A stretch of 64,000 nt of DNA from Alphaproteobacteria bacterium (lineage in GTDB: Bacteria; Pseudomonadota; Alphaproteobacteria; Micropepsales; Micropepsaceae): the NCBI GenBank assembly GCA_016783965.1, contig JADHVO010000005.1, forward strand, positions 358,302-422,301, in the 5' to 3' direction. Made by a program: the position numbers and the translations under genes. Of the stretch, positions 54,345 to 62,770 are shown piece by piece. The notes beneath the pieces are model-generated. The model saw nothing but the letters and a program-made list of their open reading frames with translations. It was not told the origin of the DNA and did not search any database. The first letter of the stretch is position 1. Each line of letters opens with the position of its first letter.

Positions 54345-54950
54345 GTGGGGGAAGACCAAGAACCGGACGGGTCGGTGCGCGGAAGCGCGCCGGCAGAGCG
54401 GGACCTGTTCGCCTGTGAAGCCGAACAGGGCCTGCGCCGCCGCATGCCTGGCTTGTCGGCAAGCACGGTCATCACCAACGCACAACTCATCTGTCTTCTA
54501 ACGGCGCTGTTCGTTTCGATCGTGTTCGCGATTTGTTGGCCGCAGGCCGCACTCGCTGCGCTCATCGCGATGTCCTCACTGCACTTCCTCTTAAGCACCT
54601 TGTTTCGCGGGGTGCTTTCCCTGATCGCTCCCCGCGACAACCGGACACCCGCGGATCATGCAGACGAGCGCCTGCCTATCTATACGATACTTGTTCCGCT
54701 GTACCGTGAAGCCCACGTCGTACCTTCGCTAGCGCAAGCGCTCCGCGGCCTCGCCTACCCGCCGTCGAAGCTCGACATCAAGATCATCGTTGAAGCGGAC
54801 GATCCGGAAACGACAGCTGTAGCGCGCCAGTTGAAAGGTCCATTTCACGTCATCTGCGTTCCAGAAGGACAGCCGAAGACAAAACCACGGGCGTGCAACT
54901 ATGCGCTTTGGAACGTGCCCTTTTTATCGGAGTTCCGAGAAGCGGCGTAG
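54345..54950 (+). pseudogene. Family 2 glycosyltransferase, 3' part lost to the recombinase insertion
   Basis: The N-terminal portion of a large membrane glycosyltransferase: FACEAEQGLRRRMPGLSAST, two membrane spans (~45-95), then the GT-A start YTILVPLYREAHVVPSLAQA, IVEADDPETTAVARQ and PKTKPRACNYALW. Homology to this family ends at about 54907, just past ACNYAL, where the acceptor domain and C-terminal helices should follow. The frame runs on 14 codons into foreign DNA. GTG 54345 start. The interrupted 3' part is not in the window. Confidence 0.8.
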
Positions 54951-56458
54951 GCGCTTGAGGATGCTAGCGAATTGCCGCCCTCACCCTCCTCTCTCGGAGG
55001 CTTGTCGGGCGCGTAGTGGAGGTCAATTTCAACGGTATCGGTTCCGATCGTAATGCGACGAGTAATGGCTTCAACGATGGCTCTCTTTTCAGAATGAGAA
55101 AGTTCAGGCCAACGGGCGTGGAGGTCGCGTGCCTCGCGGACCACGGTGTCATGTGACAGGTGGTGGATACGGAGCACATCGAGCGCGGCCTGGGCGGTAG
55201 GCAGTTCATTTTCGAGCGCTTTGGCTCGCTCCTCCAACGGTCGGTATCGGTTGCCAAAGCCGTCTTTGGAAATCTCGTCGGCGAGGTACAGTTGGTACAC
55301 CTTGTCCATTTCGCGGCGGACGCGCTCTGCTTCTTGTGCGAGGTGGCCCACCCTCTCCTCCCTCTCCCGCAGGTCGGCGTCGGTCTGTTCGCGGTGTTTG
55401 GCAAGCTGCTCCTCGGAGAAAAGGTATCCCTTGAGCTCTCCGTGATAGATGGCTTCAAGGTCGGCAACGGGAATGCGGTTGTCACACTTCCAGCAGCGAT
55501 AGCGGGGGTTGTTAGAAGGGACGTACATCTTCTGCCCACAGTGGCAGACGGTGAAGCCGGCGAAGAGGTGGACTGCGCGGCGCCCGATATTTGAGCCGGT
55601 GAGCTTCTGCTTAGCGAGGAGCGCATTGGCCTCGTCCCACACTTCGGCGGAGACGATGGGTTCAATGTCGCGCATGACCCACTCGCTCTCAGGCTTGAGG
55701 ACAATCTTGCCATCGGTCCAGGTGGAGTAGTTTAGACGCTGTGTGCCTTTCGCGGTCGGGTCTTGGAGCATTCTCACCACCGTCTGCCGCGTGAACTTCG
55801 CTCCTTTTGAGGTGCGATAGCCGCGCTCATTGAGAATCTTCGCGACGGTGAGCTGGCGTTTGTGTTCAAGGAAGAGTTCGTAGATGAGCTTGCGAACGGG
55901 CGCTTCCTTAGGGTTCAAGACGAGCTTTCCGTTCTCGGCTTTGTACCCGTATGGAGTCTTGCCGCCCATGAGCTTGCCCATCTTGGCGCGGATGGGGACT
56001 GAGGCGGCGACGCGAGATGCAATCTCCTCCCTCTCCCACTGCGCCATGGCCGCGATGATGGTGTAAAACAAACGGCCGGCGGGAGAGCTGGTGTCGATGG
56101 CTTCCTGGAGCGATATCAAGTCCGCATCATGCTTCTTGAACTCGTCGGAGAACTCCAAAAGCTCCTTGGTGTTGCGTGCCAATCGCGCAAGCTTGGAGAA
56201 GATGAGGCCGCCAATGCGCTTTGCGCGCATGTCCGCGAGCATGCGTTTCGTTTCAGGATGATGCGAGACGCCTTTCCCCGAGACCCCTTCAAGGTGATAC
56301 ACGGTGACGACGCTCCAGCCACGAGCTTCGGCATAGAGGCGTGCACGCTTCTCATGCACCGCAGGGCTATCGCCGCGCGCTTGGTCGTCGGTGGATACGC
56401 GAATCCAAATACCGACTGACTTTGCAGCTTCGGCATCTTGAACGGATTTGCGGGGCAT
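54899..56458 (-). CDS. Large serine recombinase (integrase)
   Basis: The 519-residue protein has a resolvase catalytic domain (VGIWIRVSTDDQARGDSPAV with the nucleophile Ser; GLIFSKLARLARNTKELLEF; IIAAMAQWEREEIASRV). A recombinase domain follows (GGKTPYGYKAENGKLVLNPK; ILNERGYRTSKGAKFTRQTV), then a zinc ribbon (TVCHCGQKMYV; RYRCWKCDN) and a coiled coil. The last codons lie on the host junction, with the stop at 54899-54901 inside the disrupted glycosyltransferase. ATG 56458 has GGAG 6 bases upstream. Confidence 0.92.
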   Translation of the reverse strand: MPRKSVQDAEAAKSVGIWIRVSTDDQARGDSPAVHEKRARLYAEARGWSVVTVYHLEGVSGKGVSHHPETKRMLADMRAKRIGGLIFSKLARLARNTKELLEFSDEFKKHDADLISLQEAIDTSSPAGRLFYTIIAAMAQWEREEIASRVAASVPIRAKMGKLMGGKTPYGYKAENGKLVLNPKEAPVRKLIYELFLEHKRQLTVAKILNERGYRTSKGAKFTRQTVVRMLQDPTAKGTQRLNYSTWTDGKIVLKPESEWVMRDIEPIVSAEVWDEANALLAKQKLTGSNIGRRAVHLFAGFTVCHCGQKMYVPSNNPRYRCWKCDNRIPVADLEAIYHGELKGYLFSEEQLAKHREQTDADLREREERVGHLAQEAERVRREMDKVYQLYLADEISKDGFGNRYRPLEERAKALENELPTAQAALDVLRIHHLSHDTVVREARDLHARWPELSHSEKRAIVEAITRRITIGTDTVEIDLHYAPDKPPREEGEGGNSLASSSAYAASRNSDKKGTFQSA

Positions 56459-56723
56459 AGGCGGCTCCATGCGTATCACGCACACCATGGAGTCTATGCT
56501 GGGCTCGAATCCAGCTTCAAGGCGTATTCACTGGCTGCCCCGAAGCGCGGTGCGCCTCAGTCATGACTCTCGCGATACCAACTGCTCCGGCTTTCCACAA
56601 AGAGATATCGCGCGTTGTGCTGCGTCGACTATGGCCGCAAGATTTGCACTGGATGCCATATACGGTGACCTGGGAGCCATGATAAAATTTGCTAGGGCAT
56701 CACCCAAGACAGAAGAATTTGCT

Positions 56724-57050
56724 ATGAGTAAAGATGCTCGAGATGTCGGCATGCTCCTTACAACGGTCGGGAGCATCGACGACGGAACCAAGATTGCTAA
56801 ACAGCTCTTGGAACAACGGCTGGCTGCTTGTGTTCAGCTCATGCCGATTCAGAGCTTTTACGTGTGGAAAGGCGCGATAGCCGACGATCGAGAGATACTG
56901 CTGCTAATCAAAACCAGGACGGCGCTATTTGAAGATGCAATTTCGTACATCAAGCAGATTCACCCCTATGAGGTGCCCGAAATCGTCGGCACAGAGTTCG
57001 TGAATGGGTTCGAGGGTTATCTGTCTTGGGTCAAGAGCACAACGCGCTAA
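56724..57050 (+). CDS. cutA: CutA1-type divalent-ion tolerance protein
   Basis: The 108-residue protein has the CutA1 pattern: VGMLLTTVGSIDDGTKIAKQ, LLEQRLAACVQLMPIQSFYV, WKGAIADDREILLLIKT, then HPYEVPEIVGTEFVNGFEGY and LSWV. Trimeric ferredoxin-fold protein. It lies in the mobile region between the recombinase and the FGE-sulfatase gene, and is of lower GC than the core genes. ATG 56724 is used; an upstream in-frame ATG 56682 exists. Confidence 0.9.
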   Translation: MSKDARDVGMLLTTVGSIDDGTKIAKQLLEQRLAACVQLMPIQSFYVWKGAIADDREILLLIKTRTALFEDAISYIKQIHPYEVPEIVGTEFVNGFEGYLSWVKSTTR

Positions 57051-57080
57051 ACTGTGACGGCGCGCGCTACTCATCCGAAC

Positions 57081-58502
57081 TCAGGTGTCCCGTACTACAC
57101 GAAAGCCGACATTGTTTATTCTGTTCTCCTTGCCCTGCCTGCACCTATCAGCAATTCGCGCATTTCGAGGGATCGAGTCCCATGCCCCGCCTCGAAGAGT
57201 CCGAAGCAAATTGCGAGGCTCGCTTAAGCGCGCACACTCGTTCTTGGGTCGGCTGCTATGTGTCGAAAACCAATCATCTGCCATCCACTCCCAAACATTA
57301 CCCAACATGTCATACAACCCCCAATCATTGGGTGGGTAGGAACCAACAGGTGTGATGTACCCTTCGCGCTCGCACGCGTTCAGCATTGTGATGTCGAACT
57401 CGTCACCCCAAGTGAATTTGTGCGCACTTCCTGCCCGGGCCGCATATTCCCACTCCACCTCCGTGCACAAGCGATAGCTACATTTGGTTATCGTGCTTAG
57501 CCATCGGGTATATTTCGCCGCGTCCTCCCAAGAGACATGAATCACAGGATTTGGTCCTCGGCCCCACCCTTCGTCATCAGGTACGGGAAGGCCGCAGTCG
57601 TCTGCAAACACCTCATACTCGTTAAAGGTCACTGGAAATCGTCCGAGGTAAAACGGCCTGGAGATTTCTTTTTTTACTAGCGGAAATTCATTGGAGTATG
57701 CATCACCATCATCGGCTCTACTTCCCATCCAATACTCGCCGGGAGCAACCGACACCAAATCTGGCGAAAAGGATTGGTCTTTTAGAATTGAACCCGCCGG
57801 CAGAACTCGACGCGCATTCGACGAAATTCGCTTTAGCGGGCCAGTGATAGCTTGGACGCGCTCGTCGGCCTGCTTAGGACGTTCTATGGCGTCGATAAAT
57901 TTTGACAGGGCCAGAAACCAACTGTCCGCTTGTTGTGAAATGTCGAAATCGTGCGCGCACGTAGAGAGCCAAGACAGGTCAAAACCACGCTCACCGCCTT
58001 GAACGACGAACGACGGACAAATCTCGCACGCTCTCACAAACTCTTCGGTTTTCTCGTTAGGTCCGAGCACACCAGGTCCCCGAACATGATGAGCTTGCCG
58101 CGGCATGCGGCTGTCGGCTGCAGTTCGAGTCCTTAATTTCGCGCGGACTACAACATCGACCGCTAGCGCATCTCGAAACTGCACACGTTCGTCTCGGTTC
58201 GCGGAACCAGGATTAGGCCAAAACACCCTGAAAACTGCAGCGCGCCACCTGCCATGCGGCAGCGTTCGTCCAGCTTTCCAGCTATCAAGCGTTGCACTTG
58301 AAAGCATCGTGTCTTTGTCAAAATGCTCGCTTACAGCAGCGAGAAACTCTTCGCTGGACCACTCCAAGCGTGTCGCCGAATACCACTTTGTTCCGGGTCG
58401 ACCGGTTCCTCTTTCAAGATGAAGTCGCAGCAGCGCTGACCAGTTCGATTGGCCGCCGAAAGTAGCCGACGGGGTCTCACCCAAAATGCTGTCTTTGCTC
58501 AC
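57081..58502 (-). CDS. Helix-turn-helix-like domain fused to an FGE-sulfatase (SUMF1) domain
   Basis: The 473-residue protein. The N-terminal ~90 residues (WSALLRLHLERGTGRPGTKW; TLDSWKAGRTLPHGRWRAAV) look like the XRE-type domain found on effector proteins of bacterial conflict systems. Residues ~250-470 are an FGE-sulfatase fold: VSVAPGEYWMGSRADDGDAY, then FPVTFNEYEVFADDCGLPVP, EWEYAARAGSAHKFTWGDEF, GNVWEWMADDW, LRGGAWDSIPRNARIADRCR and the end NNVGFRVV. No cysteine pair of true formylglycine enzymes is visible. GTG start. Confidence 0.75.
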   Translation of the reverse strand: MSKDSILGETPSATFGGQSNWSALLRLHLERGTGRPGTKWYSATRLEWSSEEFLAAVSEHFDKDTMLSSATLDSWKAGRTLPHGRWRAAVFRVFWPNPGSANRDERVQFRDALAVDVVVRAKLRTRTAADSRMPRQAHHVRGPGVLGPNEKTEEFVRACEICPSFVVQGGERGFDLSWLSTCAHDFDISQQADSWFLALSKFIDAIERPKQADERVQAITGPLKRISSNARRVLPAGSILKDQSFSPDLVSVAPGEYWMGSRADDGDAYSNEFPLVKKEISRPFYLGRFPVTFNEYEVFADDCGLPVPDDEGWGRGPNPVIHVSWEDAAKYTRWLSTITKCSYRLCTEVEWEYAARAGSAHKFTWGDEFDITMLNACEREGYITPVGSYPPNDWGLYDMLGNVWEWMADDWFSTHSSRPKNECARLSEPRNLLRTLRGGAWDSIPRNARIADRCRQGKENRINNVGFRVVRDT

Positions 58503-58602
58503 ATTTCCTCACAAAACCGCAAGGAAACTAAAGCGCCACGCGGCGCCATCTCTCTACCCATTCTATCGCCGGTTTGCGCCAATTGCGACGGGAGAGATAG
58601 TT

Positions 58603-58773
58603 ATGTCGCATGAGATGGCAATCGCCGGGTTCTATCTTTTGGTAGGCGCAACTTATTGTTCGAAATTTCTACGTCGCGGCCTACGCAATGGAGACAAATA
58701 CGACCTAATGCTAAGCGCCATCTACCTCGCTGCTGCTACGACCAATGGCTTATTCATCTGTCGCATGCTCTGA
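58603..58773 (+). CDS. Small hydrophobic protein
   Basis: The 56-residue product (MSHEMAIAGFYLLVGATYCS, then YDLMLSAIYLAAATTNGLFI) has two hydrophobic segments and a GGGAGAG ribosome site 11 bases upstream. No family recognised. Overlaps nothing. Confidence 0.45.
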   Translation: MSHEMAIAGFYLLVGATYCSKFLRRGLRNGDKYDLMLSAIYLAAATTNGLFICRML

Positions 58774-58796
58774 CCACTGAATATTATGCCCACCCA

Positions 58797-59523
58797 TTAA
58801 GTTCGCATCCCGCACCTAGGCGGCTGCGGGTGCACGGCCCATGGCAAGTTCATGTTGCTGGCATTCTCGTTACTGATGCTCAGGTCGATCGTTGCGCCAT
58901 CGATATGTGCCGCGGCGCCCTCAAGAAGAGGGACAGTCACACGCTGTGCTGCGAGCGCGCAGTTCGCGCGCTGTGGGCCGAGAATGTTCTCACCCATGAC
59001 AGGCCGAAAATTCGAGTGCAGGAGAACTGCCCGGCTGCCGTCCGCACAGGTGGCCTGCGAACGGAAGGGCTATCTCCTGGACGAGTTCGACCACCCCCGA
59101 TTGTCTCTTGATGGGTCGATGACCGCAGAACACGCCGCCGTTGAGAAGCGCTTTAACGGTGCGAGCCCGCTCCGCCCTCTCCGCTTCTCGGCACAGAGTC
59201 ATCAGGTCCTTGCCGGTGAGTTCAATGCCGGTTGCGAGACGCAAGTAATTTCCAGCCGTCCAGAAGATCACCCGACCGTCCGTCTGAACGGACATCATGG
59301 CTACGGCGGGTAGACGCGTGGCGATGCACTTGGGGTCGAACCGGACGCGCGTCGGCGGCGCGTTGGATGACCACAGTGACAGCCAGTAGCTCGCGACCTC
59401 GACGTTGGGTCCGTGAAGGCGCCGCTTGGCAATCGCCTGACACGCATCGCTCAATTTCCAATCACGCATTACGTCCCTCGGAACTATGGTGCCACTATCA
59501 ACAGCGCGGGTTATCAACGGCAT
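58797..59523 (-). pseudogene. PAS-like protein gene, apparently frameshifted
   Basis: The frame from 59523 to 58990 reads MRDWKLSDACQAIAKRRLHG (internal Met), YWLSLWSSNAPPTRVRFDPK, then AMMSVQTDGRVIFWTAGNYL and GIELTGKDLMTLCREAERA, close to PAS_5-type domains. It stops at 58990, and an overlapping frame continues with RVTVPLLEGAAAHIDGATID, which looks like the rest of the same domain. A single frameshift near 58990-59000 would explain both. Confidence 0.5.
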
Positions 59524-60324
59524 CAATGCCGGCCCGTCGATGCAGGGGAGCGCTGCTCGGGGACTACGCTTCCTGCAATTTGAGGGACCGCGTTCACTTG
59601 AAATCAACGTTCTGCTGACACTGTCAGCATGTTCCGTCGGTTGACCCCACAAACTTCGGAAAGCCCCGCTGTGGCCGCGCGCAGACTCCACCTCGGTGAT
59701 CTGTGGCGCGGGCGGGCGCTCTCAGTTTCATCGCGGCATGGCGACGGAACCGCGCATCGGTCGTCTGTGATTTTGCGAGAGTTGGCGAAGCAATGACAAT
59801 TCTCGAACAAAGTCCATAGCCCTCTCATCGAGAAATCTGCTACCGCGCTGATCTGCGACCTGGGCGACCTGGCCAGCGCACAAGCACTCCTCAATGCGGA
59901 CGAGCTTTTGGATGCTGGCGATCTTTCCGCCTACCGCATCTGGCTCGCCGTATTGGCGGAGATTCGCAAACGCAGAAGCGACATGCACTGAATCGGGTCC
60001 TGCGGTGAAACCACCGCAGGACTACCGCGTTCTATGGGCGTTGGATTCGCCGTCCGATGCGCCAAGCCTGTGGTTGTCATGCAACCGCGGCCTCTGCGTT
60101 CAGGCACGTCCTCACATCAGCTCGGCAGTGTGCACAAATGGCAGCGCGCTAAGAAGCAGCGCAAGACCGCTTCTGAGAGCATCCCTTGGCCGTCGCGCGC
60201 AGCCAAGAGTCTTTACTACCACCTCTCAACGACTGTCATTGACAGCGCCGGTCGAAGATTGAAATACGTCGAGAAATCGCCCGACCGGGTAAAGCTCAAG
60301 TTCGGCAACAAATCTGGGTCGCAA
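59524..60324. other. 800-bp region without convincing genes
   Basis: Only short frames exist. One rightward frame at 59797-59991 (DLGDLASAQALLNADELLDA then YRIWLAVLAEIRKRRSDMH) looks protein-like but has no start. Otherwise no motif was seen. The region appears decayed. Confidence 0.4.
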
Positions 60325-60555
60325 TCACACCGGTAGCTTCCGTAGCGCCTTAAGCCCGGCATCCGTCAGCGCGAGGGTCTCACCTACATCGATGGCGAGC
60401 CCTCTTTGCATCAGCTCTCTGCTGCCCAGGCGCGCCTTCTGCGCATCGCCGAGCAGTCGAAAAATCTCTTCGTGCCGCAGTGCGGCAGGTTGGTCTCCAG
60501 CGACCCGACGGAATAATTCCAACACCGTCCGTCCCCGTTGTCCGATTTTGCTCAT
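60325..60555 (-). CDS. Small winged-helix-like protein
   Basis: The 76-residue product has an N-terminal helix (RGRTVLELFRRVAGDQPAA) and GSRELMQRGLAIDVGETLAL, then TDAGLKALRKL, resembling a wHTH with a C-terminal strand. No close family recognised. It lies in a poorly coding region. Confidence 0.45.
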   Translation of the reverse strand: MSKIGQRGRTVLELFRRVAGDQPAALRHEEIFRLLGDAQKARLGSRELMQRGLAIDVGETLALTDAGLKALRKLPV

Positions 60556-61047
60556 TTGCCTCCGTCGGGAAGGTCGTCGCCGCGTCCCCTCGGATCAACT
60601 TTGGCGAAAGGGGGACTCTCTGCCGAGGCGAGAGGGGCCAAAGACGAACTCTCCAGGAGGACGCAGCGACGAAACAAGATTATGTGGTTGCCGCCAAATG
60701 TCCGAATTAATGTTGTGCAACAGCGAAGATATTAAAGGGAAACAAGGGCTAGACCTCGTTCGGGCGTTGACGTGCGTCAATCTGCAGTGCCCTGTCGAGC
60801 GCAAGGCGAAACTCACCCCCGCTGGTGCGGATTTTGGCACCCAGTTCCTCATCGCTCTTCTGCCTCGGCTGGGTGGTCGCATCAGCCGTCAGGCATAGCT
60901 GCGCATTGCGAACGGCTTGCGCGCCGCGGTGGAGCAAGGCGAGCCGTGATCAACGGATGGTGGAACGTCCGAATTTGATGCCTTCCTGTATTTTTTTTTG
61001 GCCGCTGGGCGCAGCAAGTGAGTCTCGTGTGCGGTCTCTGCCCTAAC
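60556..61047. other. 490-bp region without convincing genes
   Basis: A leftward frame ending at 60749 (DEELGAKIRTSGGEFRLALD) might be a fragment; its start is unclear. A T-run at 60990-61000 lies on the + strand. Nothing else was recognised. Confidence 0.35.
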
Positions 61048-61339
61048 TCGGGCGCAAATCATGCATCGCGCCAAGGCCAAGTTTCAGGTGATCGACAACC
61101 GGAATGTCATACACTTACCCGAGCGAAAAGCTCGAAACGTTGAAGGTGCGGCCGGCGAGCAGACTTGGCGCCTCGAAGAGTTCATTCTTGTCAGCGTTTT
61201 CTGCACGCGCAAAGACGGTGTGGTTGTACCAGCTTGCTGCGGATTCAAGGAGGAAGGCGTCAAGCTTGGGTCCGGGCAGAGCTGGTACGCCGTGGCGGAC
61301 GCCCCAAAAGGAATGGTCCCGACGGTCGATAGCACGCAA
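61048..61339 (-). pseudogene. Outer-membrane protein gene fragment with a nonsense codon
   Basis: The leftward frame reads SASWYNHTVFARAENADKNE, LFEAPSLLAGRTFNVSSFSL, G, then TAA, then VYDIPVVDHLKLGLGAM and soon a second stop. The pattern FARAE..DKNELF...GRTFNVSxFSLGY belongs to a family of alphaproteobacterial outer-membrane proteins. TAA at 61115-61117 replaces an expected Tyr codon in the same frame. Both ends of the parent gene are missing. Confidence 0.6.
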
Positions 61340-61560
61340 ATGACCGATGCCACCATCCCGCTCCTGGCCCAGAAGGATTACGACGCCATCTCCATGGTGC
61401 GCATCGCCAAGGAGGTGGCCTGCTCGGTAGGTGCGCTCTATGCGCGCTTTGCTGAGAAGACCCTCGCCGCTCCATCACGCCATCGCCTTGCAGCCAAGCA
61501 CGCTGGCGGAGGGAGCGGCGCAGGAACTCGACCCGCAGCGCGGACAGGGCATACGCCACA
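61340..61560 (+). pseudogene. TetR-family regulator remnant, frameshifted
   Basis: The frame from ATG 61340 encodes the helix-turn-helix of a TetR-type protein (LLAQKDYDAISMVRIAKEVA, CSVGALYARFAEKT). It then shifts frame near 61462-61470 to continue HHAIALQPSTLAEGAAQELD. The ligand-binding domain is absent. It lies beside the curli genes, convergent with csgH. Confidence 0.6.
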
Positions 61561-61565
61561 TCCCC

Positions 61566-61949
61566 TTAGTCAGATGCCTTGGCTGCCGTGCAAGAGTTTG
61601 CGTCGCCAGCGACGGTAACGCGCATGTCCGCGCGATACGTATCGGCTTTGCCGACGTTGAAGTCGGTATGCGTGACGATGGTCTCACCCGAGACAGGAAC
61701 GACAAAGTCACCCCCTTGGCCGACCTTGGAGCTGCCGCTGGGACCATCCTTTTCGAGCATGAAGCGATAGCTTCCGGTCGTGCCGGGCGCGGCGTGCACG
61801 ATGCCCTCCAGGCGTAGCACGCCGGAGATCGGTGTCGCCCTAATATCGCAGGAAACCGCACGAGGCGGTGCTGGGACTTCACCAGTGGAGGGCGCCGCAC
61901 AACCGAAAACGAACGGAACGGCGGCAAGTATCATCCGGGCCTTGGTCAT
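61566..61949 (-). CDS. csgH: CsgH-like curli chaperone
   Basis: The 127-residue protein has a lipobox-type leader (ILAAVPFVFGCAAP) and the alphaproteobacterial CsgH fold: VSCDIRATPISGVLRLEGIV, SYRFMLEKDGPSGSSKVGQG and GDFVVPVSGETIVTH. CsgH keeps curlin subunits from polymerising in the periplasm. It follows the curlin gene by 67 bases in the same direction. Confidence 0.8.
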   Translation of the reverse strand: MTKARMILAAVPFVFGCAAPSTGEVPAPPRAVSCDIRATPISGVLRLEGIVHAAPGTTGSYRFMLEKDGPSGSSKVGQGGDFVVPVSGETIVTHTDFNVGKADTYRADMRVTVAGDANSCTAAKASD

Positions 61950-62016
61950 CGTCTGCTTCCTTTCGGTAAGAATGCGACGGGGGAGCGATGCACGCACGCT
62001 CCCCCATCTGAAGCCA

Positions 62017-62520
62017 TCAGTCACCGCCTTGGACGATCACGCCGACATTTCCGTCGCCGACCTGATGCGTCTCTGCGTGCTGGCCGTTGCCAACCTGAAT
62101 GGTCGCCGCTGCGTTGTTCGAGCCCGTCTGTTCGGTGAAGGCGCTGTGATTGGTGCCGATCTGGGCAATGCCCGAGGTGTTCGAGCGACCCGTCTGAATC
62201 GTGGCCGCCGCGTTGTAGGCGCCTTCCTGGCCGGTCACGGCATAGTTGTTGTCGCCCAGCTGGTCGGTCAGCGCACGGTTCCGGTCGCCGAGCTGCTGGT
62301 GGTAGAGATAGTTCCAGCCGCCCTCTTGGACCGCACGCGTGTAGTTCTGCACGCCGTTCATCCGCAGCGTCCCTCGGTTCCAACGGCCGTGTTGTTTGAA
62401 CGATCCAGTGTTGCCGTAGCCGTACTGATAGACGGCGGCCGAGTTCTGCGCACTGGCGGCGGTCACATCGACAGCCACCATGGCCACGAGGGCGGCGGTC
62501 GCCAAAAGAAGACGCTTCAT
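62017..62520 (-). CDS. Curlin-repeat fibre subunit
   Basis: The 167-residue protein has a signal peptide (LLLATAALVAMVAVDVTAASA) and about six curlin repeats of the form Q-x-G-x-x-N-x-A-x-x-x-Q (e.g. QLGDNNYAVTGQEGAYNAAA; QTGSNNAAATIQVGNGQHAE). It is an amyloid-forming fibre subunit. First gene of the leftward curli operon. Confidence 0.85.
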   Translation of the reverse strand: MKRLLLATAALVAMVAVDVTAASAQNSAAVYQYGYGNTGSFKQHGRWNRGTLRMNGVQNYTRAVQEGGWNYLYHQQLGDRNRALTDQLGDNNYAVTGQEGAYNAAATIQTGRSNTSGIAQIGTNHSAFTEQTGSNNAAATIQVGNGQHAETHQVGDGNVGVIVQGGD

Positions 62521-62770
62521 TGCTTGCTCCTGTTTTGGACTGACCGTCATGGTCCGTCCGTGCGAGCGCAGTTCTAGTTGGCTCAGTCTGAGCACCCCTT
62601 GAATGCGCGGTTCATCGATCATTCACCTTTCAAGCCCTGGGAATCATGCGCGCAGGCGCGCTTCCTGAACGGCGACTGAACGAGCGATTCAGGGTGAGCA
62701 CAGCGGCCTACGTCTAAAAATGCGGCCCTGCGGGCGAGCGCAATCCTGTAGCGCCCAAGATGTGGAGCCA
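62521..62770. other. Divergent curli promoter region
   Basis: The 250 bases between the two divergent curlin genes hold the control region of both. No motif was assigned with confidence. AGGAGCAAGCA (leftward) at ~62522-62532 is the ribosome site of the left gene. Confidence 0.4.

Noticed and set aside
57081..57300. C-terminal end of the FGE-sulfatase protein as a diversity-generating retroelement variable region
   Set aside because: The fold is right, but there is no reverse transcriptase, no template repeat and no adenine-biased variation in the window.
59797..59991. Rightward frame with protein-like sequence (DLGDLASAQALLNADELLDA)
   Set aside because: It has no start codon or ribosome site and overlaps an equally long leftward frame; it may be a fragment.
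60749..60937. Leftward 62-codon frame (DEELGAKIRTSGGEFRLALD)
   Set aside because: Start and family unclear; too short to call.
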